Assembly (NCBI RefSeq): GCF_000419605.1
Contig: NZ_ATTI01000001.1
Span: 1,029,501 to 1,093,500 of the forward strand
Direction of reading: 5' to 3'
Length of the DNA: 64,000 bases
Source: Sphingomonas phyllosphaerae 5.2
GTDB lineage: Bacteria; Pseudomonadota; Alphaproteobacteria; Sphingomonadales; Sphingomonadaceae
The notes under the pieces were generated by a model. That model saw nothing but the letters and a program-made list of their open reading frames with translations, made no database searches and was not told the origin of the DNA. Position numbers and translations under genes: made by a program. Positions within the stretch are counted from its first letter, which is position 1. Every line of letters begins with the position of its first letter. This document shows positions 18,709-28,952 of this stretch, in pieces.

Positions 18709-21435
18709 GTGAAAAAGTGGCTGATCTCGACGGTGTCGGCAGGGGCTTTGTTCGCCGCGACGAATGTGGCTGCACAAACCGAGGCGCCGAAGCCCACGAC
18801 TGCGGCTGACACCGTCGCCAACCCCGCGACGATCGCCGATGCGACACAGGACGACGCGCAGACCGACGACATCGTGGTCACGGGCCTGCGCCGCAGCCTG
18901 CAATCGGCGCAGAACATCAAGCGCAATGCCGAAGGTATCGTCGATTCGATCGTAGCCGAAGATATTGGCAAGCTGCCCGACGTCACTGCCTCCGCCGCGC
19001 TGGCGCGCGTGACCGGCGTGCAGGTGACCCGTGCCGCGGGCGAGGCGGCCGGCGTGCAGATCCGCGGCCTGCCGGACATTTCCACGACCTACAACGGGCG
19101 GGAAATTTTCACGGCCGAGAACCGCTTCGTCGCGATCCAGGATTTCCCGGCCGGCGCGGTTCAGGCGCTTGAGGTCTACAAGTCATCGACGGCGAACCTG
19201 ATCGAGGGCGGGATCGGCGGGCAAGTGAACGTCCGATCGCGGCGCCCGTTCGACTTCGACGGCTTTCAGCTTTCCGGCTCGCTGAACGGCGTGCATTGGG
19301 AACAGAGCCAGCGGCTGGATTATAACGGCAACCTGCTGGTTACCGATCGCTGGGACACAGGCATTGGCGAGATCGGCGTGCTGGTCAATGCTGCGATCTC
19401 GAACATCGACTTCCTCGACGCCACGCGCGAGGTCGACCGCTTCGTCACCCCGGAGCCAGGGGCGCCCGCCGACGCAGCCGGGTTCACGCGACCGAACGGG
19501 CAGGGCATCTTCTACGGCAGCGGCAATCGTTGGCGTCCCTCGGTCAACGCGGCGGTACAATGGCGCCCCGCCAGCAACCTCGAATTCTATATCGACGGCC
19601 TGTTCCAGGGCTACCGTGCCGAGGATCGTAACCACTGGCTGTTCGTACCGACGTTCGGCGACGGTGCGCAATACAGCAATGTGGTGCTGCGGAACGGCAG
19701 CAACTCGGTGCAGAGCATGACAGTCACCGGGGCATCGACGCCCGATGGCTATGATGCGTTCACCAGGGCGCGCACCGATACGTATCAGCTGGCGGGCGGC
19801 GCGATCTGGACTGCGGGGCGGCTCAAGCTGACCGGCGACGTCGCGTACACCGACAGCACGTATACGCAGCAAAGCGCGAACATCGACTACGCCTTCACCA
19901 GATCACCGACCCGCAACGTCGATTTCGACATCGCACGCGGGAAGGGTGGCGGCGTGTTCGACTTCGTGGACTTTGACGCGTCCGATCCCAACAATTATGC
20001 GCTGCGCGGACTGTTCGACGCCAATTTCCGCGCCACGGGCAAGGATTGGCAGGCGCGGTTGGACGCCGAATACGACATGGGTCTGGACTTCCTGCCGACG
20101 CTGCAGGCCGGCGTCCGTTTCAACACGCGCGACGCCGCACGGTATAATGGCCAGCGGTATGCCGGACTGATCCAGACCGGGCTGACCTACCCCGACCTAC
20201 CCGTACAGATCGGGCCGATCACGCGTGGTTTCCGGTTCGACAACGACCAGCCGGTAACCGTCTTCCCCGGCGCGACCTTCGACAGCGTGTTCGACAATCG
20301 CGATCCGCTCCGCGCCATTGCGGGCTTTGGGTCGGGCAACCCGGCATTCAACGATCAGGAGACGTTCACCGCGTCCGAACGCTCGTGGGCGGGCTATGCG
20401 CAGGCCAAATACGCCTTCGACGTTGGCCTCCCGATCGAGGGCAATCTGGGCGTGCGCGTCATCAACACGCGTACCCAGGTGCAAGGCAATTCATACGACG
20501 CGACCACCGATACGTTCACGCCCGTCGCACAGACGAACAGGTATACCGACTATCTGCCGAACGCGAACCTGAGGGCGACGCTCGCGAGGGACCTGCAGCT
20601 GCGGATCGCCTTCACGCAGACGCGGACGCGGCCGAATTTCATCGACCTGAACCCGTCCAGCAACGTCGGGACTGTGCCGACCGCATGCTCGACCGAGGGC
20701 ATCGACACGGTCAATTGCTTCGTTCCGGTCACGTCCGGCAACCCGAACCTGAACCCGCTGCGCTCGAATAACTACGACCTGTCGCTCGAATATTATTATG
20801 CGCCGGCCGGGTCGCTGACCGCGGGCGTGTTTCGCCGCGACGTCAGCAACTTCATCTTCCGCAGCACCACCAACATCACGATTGCCGGGGCGCCGGATCG
20901 CCGTGTCAACTCGCCGAGCAACGGCGGCAATGGGCGGGTGCAGGGTGCGGAGGTGGCGTTCACCGGCTTCCTCGACATCGCCAGTCTGCCAGAATGGGCG
21001 CGTGGCTTCGGCGTGCAGGCCAATTACACCTATCTCGACGCATCGACCGAACTGGCGCCGGAGTTCCGCGACCGGCTGGCGGGGCAGCAGCCGTTTCCCG
21101 GCGTGTCCAAGCATTCGTTCAACCTGGTTGGCCTGTATGAGCGTCCGGTGTTCTCGGCGCGGCTGGCGTACAACTGGCGGTCCCGCTTCGCGACTGAGTA
21201 TCAGGACCTTCAGGCGGGGTTCCTCGCGCCGTTGTACCAGAAATCGCTGGGTGTCATGGATTTCTCCACGACCGTCACGCCCGTGCCAAACGTGACGATC
21301 GCCTTCGATCTGCTGAACGTGCTGGGCACGCCGGTCCGCAACGAGCGCGCCTATAATGCGGCAGGAGATAGCTATCCGTTCCAGGTCCGCTACATTGAGC
21401 GTACCTACTCGCTCGGTGTGCGCTTCCGCTTCTGA
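18709..21435 (+). CDS. TonB-dependent outer-membrane receptor
   Basis: 908 residues, GTG start with ribosome site AGGGAGG. Signal peptide MKKWLISTVSAGALFAAT to about residue 22, TonB-box-like DDIVVTGLRRSLQSAQ, plug motifs IVDSIVAEDIGKLPD and QIRGLPD, and a barrel ending in SLGVRFRF, the usual C-terminal Phe signal. It is of the same type as the receptor at 4748 (near-identical plug motifs) and is likely a paralogue for another carbohydrate. Its neighbours are a GH26-like gene upstream and efflux genes downstream, so its ligand cannot be inferred well; a mannan- or exopolysaccharide-derived oligomer is a guess. Confidence 0.92.
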   Translation: MKKWLISTVSAGALFAATNVAAQTEAPKPTTAADTVANPATIADATQDDAQTDDIVVTGLRRSLQSAQNIKRNAEGIVDSIVAEDIGKLPDVTASAALARVTGVQVTRAAGEAAGVQIRGLPDISTTYNGREIFTAENRFVAIQDFPAGAVQALEVYKSSTANLIEGGIGGQVNVRSRRPFDFDGFQLSGSLNGVHWEQSQRLDYNGNLLVTDRWDTGIGEIGVLVNAAISNIDFLDATREVDRFVTPEPGAPADAAGFTRPNGQGIFYGSGNRWRPSVNAAVQWRPASNLEFYIDGLFQGYRAEDRNHWLFVPTFGDGAQYSNVVLRNGSNSVQSMTVTGASTPDGYDAFTRARTDTYQLAGGAIWTAGRLKLTGDVAYTDSTYTQQSANIDYAFTRSPTRNVDFDIARGKGGGVFDFVDFDASDPNNYALRGLFDANFRATGKDWQARLDAEYDMGLDFLPTLQAGVRFNTRDAARYNGQRYAGLIQTGLTYPDLPVQIGPITRGFRFDNDQPVTVFPGATFDSVFDNRDPLRAIAGFGSGNPAFNDQETFTASERSWAGYAQAKYAFDVGLPIEGNLGVRVINTRTQVQGNSYDATTDTFTPVAQTNRYTDYLPNANLRATLARDLQLRIAFTQTRTRPNFIDLNPSSNVGTVPTACSTEGIDTVNCFVPVTSGNPNLNPLRSNNYDLSLEYYYAPAGSLTAGVFRRDVSNFIFRSTTNITIAGAPDRRVNSPSNGGNGRVQGAEVAFTGFLDIASLPEWARGFGVQANYTYLDASTELAPEFRDRLAGQQPFPGVSKHSFNLVGLYERPVFSARLAYNWRSRFATEYQDLQAGFLAPLYQKSLGVMDFSTTVTPVPNVTIAFDLLNVLGTPVRNERAYNAAGDSYPFQVRYIERTYSLGVRFRF

Positions 21436-21440
21436 TGCGG

Positions 21441-21489
21441 TGACCGTGGTGACCGTGGTGACAGTGGTGACAGTGGTGACAGTGGTGAC
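21441..21489. repeat. Tandem 9-bp repeat, five and a half copies
   Basis: Two copies of TGACCGTGG followed by three of TGACAGTGG and a partial TGACG. It fills the 55 bases between the stop of the TonB receptor and the stop of the outer-membrane efflux gene, which converge. Copy number could vary between strains by slippage. Confidence 0.85.
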
Positions 21490-21490
21490 G

Positions 21491-23068
21491 TTATTCCGTG
21501 CTCACTACGTCACCACTACCACCCAGCGCGCGGATCAGGTCGGTCGCGGTCTGTAATTGTTGGCTGCGTACGGTCAGTAGCGCTCGCTCGGCGTCGAGTG
21601 CTGCGGTCTGCGCGACGACGACCTCGAGATAATCGGCGGCGCCGTCGCGGTAGCGGATCAGCGCCAGCTCGCGCGTGTGCTCCGCCGCCTCGGCGGCGCT
21701 GCGCTGGTCGCGCTCCTGCGCCGCGAGCAGCCGCTGGCTGGCCAACGCGTCCTCCACTTCGCGGAAGGCTGTTAGGACGGTCTGGCGATAGGAGGCCGCC
21801 GCCTCGTCATATTCCCCCCGCGCGCGCTGCACGTCCGCGCGACGGCGCCCGCCATCGAAGATCGCCAGCGCAGCGGAGAGCGGGCCGAGCGCCCAGAAGC
21901 CGTTGGAGGCGGTCAGCAGCGAGCCACGCGCCGCCTCGAACCCGCCGGCCGCGCCGAGCGTGACGCTGGGGAACAGCGCCGAGCGCGCCACGCCGATCCG
22001 CGCATTTGCGGCGGCGACGCGGCGTTCGGCGGCGGCGATGTCCGGCCGACGCTCCAGCAGCGTCGAGGGCAGACCGGCGGGGATGGCGGGCGGCGCGAGC
22101 TGCCGGTCGTCGACCGCAATCGCGAAGCCGGCGGGCGCTTCGCCGAGCAGCGCCGCAATCGCATGCTCGTCGCGCTGGCGTGCGATCGCGACCGCCGACA
22201 ACTCGGCGCGCGCACTCGCCACCAGGTTCTGCGCCCGGCTGACGTCGATGCCCGAGGCGATGCCGCCTTCGTGACGCGTGTCGGTGAGCTGATAGGCGCG
22301 CTCGTTGGCCTCGACGGTCTGGCGCAGCAGCACGATCCGGGCATCGAGCCCGCGCATGTCGAAATAGATGCTGGCAAGCTGCGCCTGTACGCCGAGCGTC
22401 ACCGCCGCGACGTCGGCTTCGCTCGCCACGGCCTCGGCGCGGCTGGCGCGGATCGAATCGCGCACCCGGCCGAACAGATCGACCTCATAGGCCAGCGACG
22501 CGCCCACCGTGCCGACACTATAAGGCGCCGCGGTACCGAGCGCGAGCGGACGGCCGGTGGAGACGCGGTTGCGGCTCACGTCGCCGGAGACGCCGATCTC
22601 GGGAAAGCGGTCCGCGCGCGCCTGCCGTGCTACGGCGCGCGCCTGATCGTAGCGTGCGACCGCGGCGGCGAGGTCCTGGTTGCCGGTAGCGACACGCTCC
22701 TCCAGGCCGGTGAGGACCGGGTCCGCGAACAACTCCCACCAGCGGCCGCGCGGCGCGACGTTGGTCTGCGCCGGCTGCCAGCCCTCGACCTCCTTGTAGG
22801 CTGCTGCCGTCGGGGTTGTCGGGCGCACGTAGTCGGGCGCAGTGGAGCAGGCGGCGGTGGCGAGTAGCGCGACAATGGTCGCGACCCGGGCAGCGCCGAA
22901 CCGGGTCGCCGGGCCGCTCCGAGGTGGTGGGAGATCAAGCGAACGGGTCGGGGTGTCGCCGCGCGTCTCTCCCGCGCCGCGCTCCTCGCCCCGCAAGCTG
23001 GTGCCATGCTGGGCCGACGGCGCGCCGCACCCAACGCGCGATCGCCGGCACTGCGCGACCTGCCGCAT
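21491..23068 (-). CDS. Outer-membrane efflux lipoprotein (NodT/OprM type)
   Basis: Outer-membrane channel of a tripartite efflux pump. The secretion segment ends LLATAACS, a lipobox, then PDYVRPTTPTAAAYKE and WWELFADPVLTGLEERV, both hallmarks of NodT-family factors, and two repeated OEP helical hairpins. The start is uncertain: no ATG lies just before the signal segment. The in-frame ATG at 23068 gives 525 residues with an unusually long arginine-rich leader; an internal TTG about 24 codons later is an alternative. The gene follows the adaptor by about 30 bases. Confidence 0.85.
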   Translation of the reverse strand: MRQVAQCRRSRVGCGAPSAQHGTSLRGEERGAGETRGDTPTRSLDLPPPRSGPATRFGAARVATIVALLATAACSTAPDYVRPTTPTAAAYKEVEGWQPAQTNVAPRGRWWELFADPVLTGLEERVATGNQDLAAAVARYDQARAVARQARADRFPEIGVSGDVSRNRVSTGRPLALGTAAPYSVGTVGASLAYEVDLFGRVRDSIRASRAEAVASEADVAAVTLGVQAQLASIYFDMRGLDARIVLLRQTVEANERAYQLTDTRHEGGIASGIDVSRAQNLVASARAELSAVAIARQRDEHAIAALLGEAPAGFAIAVDDRQLAPPAIPAGLPSTLLERRPDIAAAERRVAAANARIGVARSALFPSVTLGAAGGFEAARGSLLTASNGFWALGPLSAALAIFDGGRRRADVQRARGEYDEAAASYRQTVLTAFREVEDALASQRLLAAQERDQRSAAEAAEHTRELALIRYRDGAADYLEVVVAQTAALDAERALLTVRSQQLQTATDLIRALGGSGDVVSTE

Positions 23069-23097
23069 CCTTTGTCGTGCGGCGCCCGCGCGACCGG

Positions 23098-24267
23098 TCA
23101 CTGCTTCACCGCCGTCTTCTGCACCTGAACCGCGTCGCCCTCGGCAAGCGAGTCGGGCGGGTTGTCGATGACGCGATCGGCAGCGCTCACGCCGGCGCTC
23201 ACCTCTACCATGTTGCCGTTGTCCTGCCCGATGCGGATCGTGTGCAGGTGCGCCTTGCCGTCGTTGCCGACCACCGCCACCTGCGTCCCCTTCTCGCCGA
23301 CGATCAGCGCGCTTGCCGGCAGCGCCATCGCGCCGCTGGCGCCCGCCACCGGGAAGCTCGCCTGCGCGTACGCGCCGGGCTTGAGCGCGCGGTCGGGGTT
23401 CGGCGCCTCGACCTGGACCAGCACCGTGCCCGACGATGGCTCCACCGCGCCCGCCGTGCGGGTCAGCGTGGCGTCGAAGGCGCGGCCGGGATATTCGGGG
23501 AGTGTCAGCGTCACGTGCATGCCGGGATGGATCTGCGCCGAGTAATTCTGCGGCACGCGGATATAGGCGCGCATCCGCCGTACGTCGGACACGGTGAACA
23601 GCGGCGTCGAAGCGGCGGTGCCGGCCGTGACGAGCGCGCCGATATCGGTCGAGCGGCTGGTGACGATGCCGCCGAATGGTGCGACCAGCCGCGTGAAGCC
23701 CTGCGTGTAGGTCAGCCGCGAGACGTTGGCGCGCGCGGCGTTGGTCACCGCGGTCTTGGCGGCTAGGTCGCCGACCTTCTCGTCCGTCTCCTGCTTCGAC
23801 ACCGCGTCCTTGGCCAGCATGTTGCGCCAGCGCGTCGCGGTGGAGGCGGCCAGTTGCTGGTTGGCGCGCGCGGTCTCCAGGTCGGCGCGCGCGGCGACCA
23901 GTTGCTGATCGATCTCTGGCGCGTCGAGCACCGCCAGCGTCTGGCCGGCACGCACGGGGTCGCCGATGTCGACATACCATTTCCGTACGTACCCGCTGGT
24001 CCGCGCGAAGATCGGCGCGCTGTTGAACGCCTGCAGGTTGGCCGGCAGCGTCAGCGCACCCGTCGCTGCGGCGGGCGTCGCCTTGATTACCGCCACCGTC
24101 GGGGTGGACTGCGCCGCGGTCCGCTCGGCCAGTCGGCTCTCGGTGCGCGAGCGGGTGGCGATCCCCGCGCCCACCACGCCGACCGCGATCACCGCAGCTG
24201 CGAGGCCGGCGGTGCGCAGCGCGCGCGACGGCGCTGCGCGGGACGTTTCGGTCGACGCCTCAGACAT
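23098..24267 (-). CDS. RND efflux periplasmic adaptor (membrane fusion protein)
   Basis: 389 residues: membrane anchor at about 20-40, biotinyl-lipoyl-like segment (SGYVRKWYVDIGDPVRAGQTLAVLDAPEIDQQL), alpha-hairpin (about 110-190), second lipoyl half (LVAPFGGIVTSRSTDIGALV), then beta-barrel and membrane-proximal domains. It links the inner-membrane pump to the outer-membrane channel. Its start overlaps the end of the pump gene by 8 bases, so the two are translationally coupled. Confidence 0.92.
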   Translation of the reverse strand: MSEASTETSRAAPSRALRTAGLAAAVIAVGVVGAGIATRSRTESRLAERTAAQSTPTVAVIKATPAAATGALTLPANLQAFNSAPIFARTSGYVRKWYVDIGDPVRAGQTLAVLDAPEIDQQLVAARADLETARANQQLAASTATRWRNMLAKDAVSKQETDEKVGDLAAKTAVTNAARANVSRLTYTQGFTRLVAPFGGIVTSRSTDIGALVTAGTAASTPLFTVSDVRRMRAYIRVPQNYSAQIHPGMHVTLTLPEYPGRAFDATLTRTAGAVEPSSGTVLVQVEAPNPDRALKPGAYAQASFPVAGASGAMALPASALIVGEKGTQVAVVGNDGKAHLHTIRIGQDNGNMVEVSAGVSAADRVIDNPPDSLAEGDAVQVQKTAVKQ

Positions 24268-27200
24268 GGACTTCCTCCAGTTGAGTGGCCTCGCGCGGCG
24301 GCGCGGTCGTGCCGCGGCGACGGTGGACGAGGCTGAAGATGACGGGGACGAACAACAGGGTGGCGAAGGTGGCGACCAGCAAGCCGCCGATCACCGCGCG
24401 GCCGAGCGGCGCGTTCTGCTCGCCGCCTTCGCCCAGTCCGAGCGCCATCGGCAGCATGCCGATGATCATCGCCAGCGCGGTCATCAGCACCGGGCGGAAG
24501 CGGGTGAGCCCCGCCTCCAGTGCGGCGGCGGTGGCGTCGCCGAGCTCGGCGAGCCGCTCGCGCGCGAAGCTCACCACCAGGATCGCGTTGGCGGTGGCCA
24601 CGCCCATGCACATGATCGCGCCGGTGAGCGCGGGCACCGACAGCGTCGTGCCGGTGATGAACAGTATCCAGATGATACCGGCCAGCGCGCCGGGCAGCGC
24701 GGTGACGATCACGAACGGATCGAGCCAGCTCTGAAAGTTCACGACGATCAGCAGGTAGATCAGCACGATCGCGCCGAGCAGCCCGTAACCCAGCCCCGAG
24801 AAGGCGTTGTTCATCGTGGCATATTGTCCGCGCAGCGTGACGGTTGCGCCCTTGGGGGCCTCGGCCTTCAACTCGTCGAGCACCTGGCGGATGTCGCTCG
24901 CCACCGCTCCCAGGTCGCGCCCCGCCGGGGTGGCGAAGATGTCGATCACAGGCGCGATGTTGTAGTGCGACACGACCGCCGGCGCGTTGGTGCGGACGAT
25001 CGTGCCAAGCCCGCCCAGCACCTGCGAGCGCCCGTCGCTGCCGGTCACCGGAATGCTCGACAGGTCGCTCATCGAGCCGATGCGATATTCGGGTGCCTGT
25101 GCGACCACCGGGTACGACACGCCGTTCTCCGGGTTGAGGAAGAACACCGGCGCGGTCTGTGCCGTGCCGGCCAGCGAGCTCGCCAGGCTGGTGGTCACGT
25201 CGCGCTCGGTAAGCCCGTACTGGCCGATGCGGCTGCGATCGATCGCGACGTTGAGTTGCGGATAGCGGGCCGATTGCTGGATACGCGCGTCGGCCAGCCC
25301 CGGAATGCGCGTGATCCGGCGCATGATCTTCTGCGCATAGGCGGCGTTCGCGGACGCGTCCTTGCCGGTGACCTGGATGTCGATAGGGGCGGGCGCGCCG
25401 AAGTTGAGGATCTGGCTGGTGATATCCGCCGGCAGGAAGGAGAAGGTCGAACCGGGGAAGTCGCGCGGCAGCTGCTCGCGCAGCTGGCGGACGTATTCCT
25501 CGGTCGGGCGATGGCCTTCGGACAGCTGGATCAGCACGTCGCCGTCTTGCGGGCCGACCGTCCCGGAGTTGTTGTAGGTGGTGTTGATCGAGCTGACCGG
25601 CAGCCCGATGTTGTCGACCACCGAAACCAGCTCGTCCGCCGGGATGATCTGGCGGATGCGGCGCTGGATGCGGTCGAACTCGGCAGAGGTTTCCTCGATC
25701 CGGCTGCCGACTGGCGCGCGAACGTGCATCGCGATCTGCCCCGCGTCGACCGAGGGGAAGAAATTCTGCCCCAGGAATGGCACCAGCCCGAACGACAGCA
25801 GCACGACCGCGAGGAAGCCGATCACGAACCCTTTCGGCGCGGCGAGCACGCGCTCGAGCAGCCCGCCATAGCCGGCGCGGATCCGCTCGAACCGAACCTC
25901 GAACCCGCGCTGGAACCGCACCAGCGGGTTGCGCGAGCCGGGCGCCCCGGCGCTGTGCTCGTCATGGTCGCCGCTCGCACCGTGCGGCTTGAGCAGATAC
26001 ATCGCCATCGTCGGGACAAGCGTGCGCGACAGGACGAACGAGGCGATCATCGCGAACACCACCGCGAGCGCGAGCGGCACGAAGAGAAAACCCGCGACGC
26101 CTGGCAGAAAGAACATCGGCACGAACACGATACAGATGCACAGCAGCGACACGAAAGCCGGCGTCACGATCTGCGCCGCGCCGTCCAGGATCGCGCGGTG
26201 CACCGGCTTGCCCTGTTCCAGGTGCCAGTTGATGTTCTCGATCGTCACCGTCGCGTCGTCGACCAGAATGCCGACCGCCAGGCTCAGTCCGCCCAGCGTC
26301 ATCGTGTTGAGCGTGTTGCCTGTTACCGCCAGCCCGATGATCGCCGAGAGAATGGCGAGCGGGATCGAGATCGCGATGATGACGGTGGAGCGCCACGAAC
26401 CGAGGAAAAGCAGGATCATCAGGCTGGTCAACGCCGCCGCGATCGCGCCCTCCTTCACCACGCCTTCCACCGCCGCGCGGACGAACAGCGACTGGTCGCC
26501 GATCGGTACGATCTTGAGCGTCTTCGGCAGCGTCTCCTGGATCTTGGGCAGCGCGTCCTTGATTCCCTGCACGATCGCCAGCGTCGAGGTGGCGCCGTTC
26601 TTGAGCACGGTCATGATCACCGATCGCGCGCCATCGACGTGAACGACGTTGGTCTGCGGCGCCGAGCCGTCGCGGACGTGCGCGACGTCGCGCATGTAGA
26701 TCGTCGCGCCGCCCACGACCTTGACCGGGATGCTGTTGAGCTCCTCGATCGAACCCGGCGCGTTATTCAGCCGGACGCTGTACTGGAAGCCGCCGATCTT
26801 CGCGAAACCCGCCGGATTGATCTGGTTCTGCGCCGCGATCGCGTTGCCGACGTCCTGCGCCGACAAGCCCTTGGACTGGAGCGCGTCCGGATCGAGGTCG
26901 ATCTGGATCTGGCGCTGCCGCCCGCCCGACGGGTAAGGGATCGCCGCACCCGGCACAGTCACCAGCCCGGGACGGACCTGATTGCTGGCAAGATCAAACA
27001 TCTGCCCTTCGGACAGCCCTTTGCCCGACAGCGCGAGCTGGACGATCGGTACTGTCGAGGCGCTGTAGTTGAGCACCAGCGGCGGGGTGATCCCGGGCGG
27101 CAGTTGCTTGAGCACGGTCTGCGACACCGAGGTGACCTGCGCGGTGGCGGTGCGGATGTCCGCACCCGGCTGGAAATAGATCTTCACCACGCCGATGCCG

Positions 27201-27463
27201 GGCAGCGACTGGCTTTCGATATGGTCGATGTCGTTGACCGTGGTCGTCAGCACGCGTTCGAACGGCGTGATGATCCGACCCGACATTTCGTCGGGCGACA
27301 GGCCGGCATATTGCCAGGCGGTAGCGATGACCGGCACCTTGATGTCGGGAAAGATGTCGACCGGGGTGCGGATCGCCGCGAGCACGCCGACCACCGCGAT
27401 CAGGATTGCCATGACGATGAATGTCAGCGGTCGCGCCAGCGCTATCCGTACGATGCCGATCAT
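24260..27463 (-). CDS. RND-family efflux pump, inner-membrane subunit
   Basis: About 1067 residues, the usual length for an RND pump. First membrane helix at about 10-30, two large periplasmic loops, and LAVGILVDDATVTIEN in helix four with the paired Asp residues needed for proton relay in AcrB-type proteins. It has NINWHLEQG and other features of the HAE1/multidrug group, but lacks features that would name the drug. An ATG at 27463 is chosen over a GTG two codons earlier. It is divergent from a LysR gene that probably controls the operon. Confidence 0.93.
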   Translation of the reverse strand: MIGIVRIALARPLTFIVMAILIAVVGVLAAIRTPVDIFPDIKVPVIATAWQYAGLSPDEMSGRIITPFERVLTTTVNDIDHIESQSLPGIGVVKIYFQPGADIRTATAQVTSVSQTVLKQLPPGITPPLVLNYSASTVPIVQLALSGKGLSEGQMFDLASNQVRPGLVTVPGAAIPYPSGGRQRQIQIDLDPDALQSKGLSAQDVGNAIAAQNQINPAGFAKIGGFQYSVRLNNAPGSIEELNSIPVKVVGGATIYMRDVAHVRDGSAPQTNVVHVDGARSVIMTVLKNGATSTLAIVQGIKDALPKIQETLPKTLKIVPIGDQSLFVRAAVEGVVKEGAIAAALTSLMILLFLGSWRSTVIIAISIPLAILSAIIGLAVTGNTLNTMTLGGLSLAVGILVDDATVTIENINWHLEQGKPVHRAILDGAAQIVTPAFVSLLCICIVFVPMFFLPGVAGFLFVPLALAVVFAMIASFVLSRTLVPTMAMYLLKPHGASGDHDEHSAGAPGSRNPLVRFQRGFEVRFERIRAGYGGLLERVLAAPKGFVIGFLAVVLLSFGLVPFLGQNFFPSVDAGQIAMHVRAPVGSRIEETSAEFDRIQRRIRQIIPADELVSVVDNIGLPVSSINTTYNNSGTVGPQDGDVLIQLSEGHRPTEEYVRQLREQLPRDFPGSTFSFLPADITSQILNFGAPAPIDIQVTGKDASANAAYAQKIMRRITRIPGLADARIQQSARYPQLNVAIDRSRIGQYGLTERDVTTSLASSLAGTAQTAPVFFLNPENGVSYPVVAQAPEYRIGSMSDLSSIPVTGSDGRSQVLGGLGTIVRTNAPAVVSHYNIAPVIDIFATPAGRDLGAVASDIRQVLDELKAEAPKGATVTLRGQYATMNNAFSGLGYGLLGAIVLIYLLIVVNFQSWLDPFVIVTALPGALAGIIWILFITGTTLSVPALTGAIMCMGVATANAILVVSFARERLAELGDATAAALEAGLTRFRPVLMTALAMIIGMLPMALGLGEGGEQNAPLGRAVIGGLLVATFATLLFVPVIFSLVHRRRGTTAPPREATQLEEVHV

Positions 27464-27649
27464 GGGCACAGCTTTCGTTAGTGGCGACCTCCCCGGTGAG
27501 CGACGTCGCCCGCCCGCCCGGCACGAGCAGCGACCGACGACCAGGAAGGACGACGGCGCATGGAGCGGCCGTAAACGCGGCCTTCTGCCCTGATTGCCGC
27601 TTTGTCTAATATTGTTTCCATGTCGATTGAGACGTAAAGGCTATCGATC

Positions 27650-28540
27650 ATGGAGTTACGCCAATTCCGCTATTTCGTTCAGGTCGCCGAAGACCTGCAT
27701 TTCGGACGGGCGGCGGCACGGCTCGGCATCTCGCAACCACCGCTTAGTCAGCAGATTCGTCAGCTCGAGGACGGACTTGGCGTACGGCTGCTCGATCGCA
27801 CCAGTCGCCGTGTTGCCCTGACGCAGGCGGGTTCGGCATTCCTCGACGCGGCGCGGCGCACGCTGGCGGAGGCGGACAACGCGGCGCTCGTCGCCCGTCG
27901 CGCCGGGCGCGGCGAATTGGGTGAGCTGCACGTTGGGTTCAATGCCTCGGCGCCCTTCATCCCGCAGGTCGCCGCCGCGATCAACGCGTTCCGATTACGT
28001 TACCCCGAGGTGAAGCTCGCGCTGTCGGAGGTCGCGGGGGCGGCGCAGGTTGGAGCGATCCTCGCTGACGCGCTCGACATCGGCTTCCTGCGCAGCGCCG
28101 CGCCGCCCGCCCTGCCGCCCGATCTCGCCGCGACGCGCATCCTGGGCGAGCGGCTGGTAGTCGCCACCCATCCCGACCATCCGCTTGCCGGGCGTCCGGA
28201 CCTGCGGCTGGCGGACGCAGCCGCGTACCCGCTCGTGGTCTACGCCAGCGATCGCAGCGGCGGCTTCACCGAGGAGTTGTTCGCGCTCATGCGCGCCGGC
28301 GGTGTCGAGCCGAGTGTCGCACAGGCCGTGCGCGAGGTATCGACGCTGCTCGGGCTCGTCGCGGCGGGGGTAGGCATCACGGTCGTGGCGCAGTCGCTGT
28401 GTGCGCTCCAGTCGACCGGACTCGTTTACACGCCGCTGGCAGATTCAGGTGCCGTAAGCGCCGTATGGCTGGTGCACGCGACCGCTTGCTCGCGGATCGC
28501 GACCAACTTCGTGGAGATCGTGCAGGCTGGATCGCGGTAA
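27650..28540 (+). CDS. LysR-family transcriptional regulator
   Basis: 296 residues: winged helix at 1-60 (MELRQFRYFVQVAEDLHFGRAAARLGISQPPLSQQIRQLE) and a two-lobe effector domain with ELHVGFNASAPFIPQV at its start. LysR proteins commonly activate a divergent operon from the shared intergenic region in response to a small ligand; here that region is 186 bases and separates it from the RND efflux operon, so it is the likely controller. A candidate for its binding site is not clear to me. Confidence 0.9.
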   Translation: MELRQFRYFVQVAEDLHFGRAAARLGISQPPLSQQIRQLEDGLGVRLLDRTSRRVALTQAGSAFLDAARRTLAEADNAALVARRAGRGELGELHVGFNASAPFIPQVAAAINAFRLRYPEVKLALSEVAGAAQVGAILADALDIGFLRSAAPPALPPDLAATRILGERLVVATHPDHPLAGRPDLRLADAAAYPLVVYASDRSGGFTEELFALMRAGGVEPSVAQAVREVSTLLGLVAAGVGITVVAQSLCALQSTGLVYTPLADSGAVSAVWLVHATACSRIATNFVEIVQAGSR

Positions 28541-28952
28541 GCGGAAGCGCGGGGGCGACCGGCTGTGGTGACGGCGGCGAAATGGCTTCGGGGAGCAGAT
28601 GACGGCGCTTGCAGGGAAGGCGGTAGAACGTCGGTCGGTCCTGGAGCCGGCGGCGTGAGGAGCTGCGTCACGGCGGCCGCGTTGTTCACCAACGCAACGC
28701 CCGCTGGTGTCTCGATCAGCCGGAGATCACCTGCGACGGCGTCGACATCTGGTCACACGCAGAACCTTCCGACAGGGCTCCTTCGGGCGTCGACCGTGAA
28801 CCCGGAGGTCGCGGCGCCTTGCAGAACACCTGGTCGTCTCGACAACTGGCGGCGTACCCGGCCCATCGGCCTGCTCGCAAGCCTGTGGTGAGGTAATCAG
28901 GTGGAAGCGGCGACATCGGCAGGGCGCCGCCGACACAAACCATCGACTTGGG
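28541..28952. other. Intergenic, no supported gene
   Basis: About 410 bases between the LysR gene and the convergent LacI gene. Open frames on both strands are short and rich in Arg, Pro and Ser with no motif or ribosome site. Nothing can be supported. Confidence 0.5.

Noticed and set aside
23966..27481. A 1171-codon forward open frame opposite the RND adaptor and pump
   Set aside because: The translation is His/Arg/Asp-rich with no fold signature, and the reverse strand encodes unmistakable adaptor and pump proteins.
28565..28891. Short forward open frame between LysR and LacI genes
   Set aside because: No ribosome site, Arg/Thr/Pro-rich random-looking product and a competing reverse frame of equal quality.
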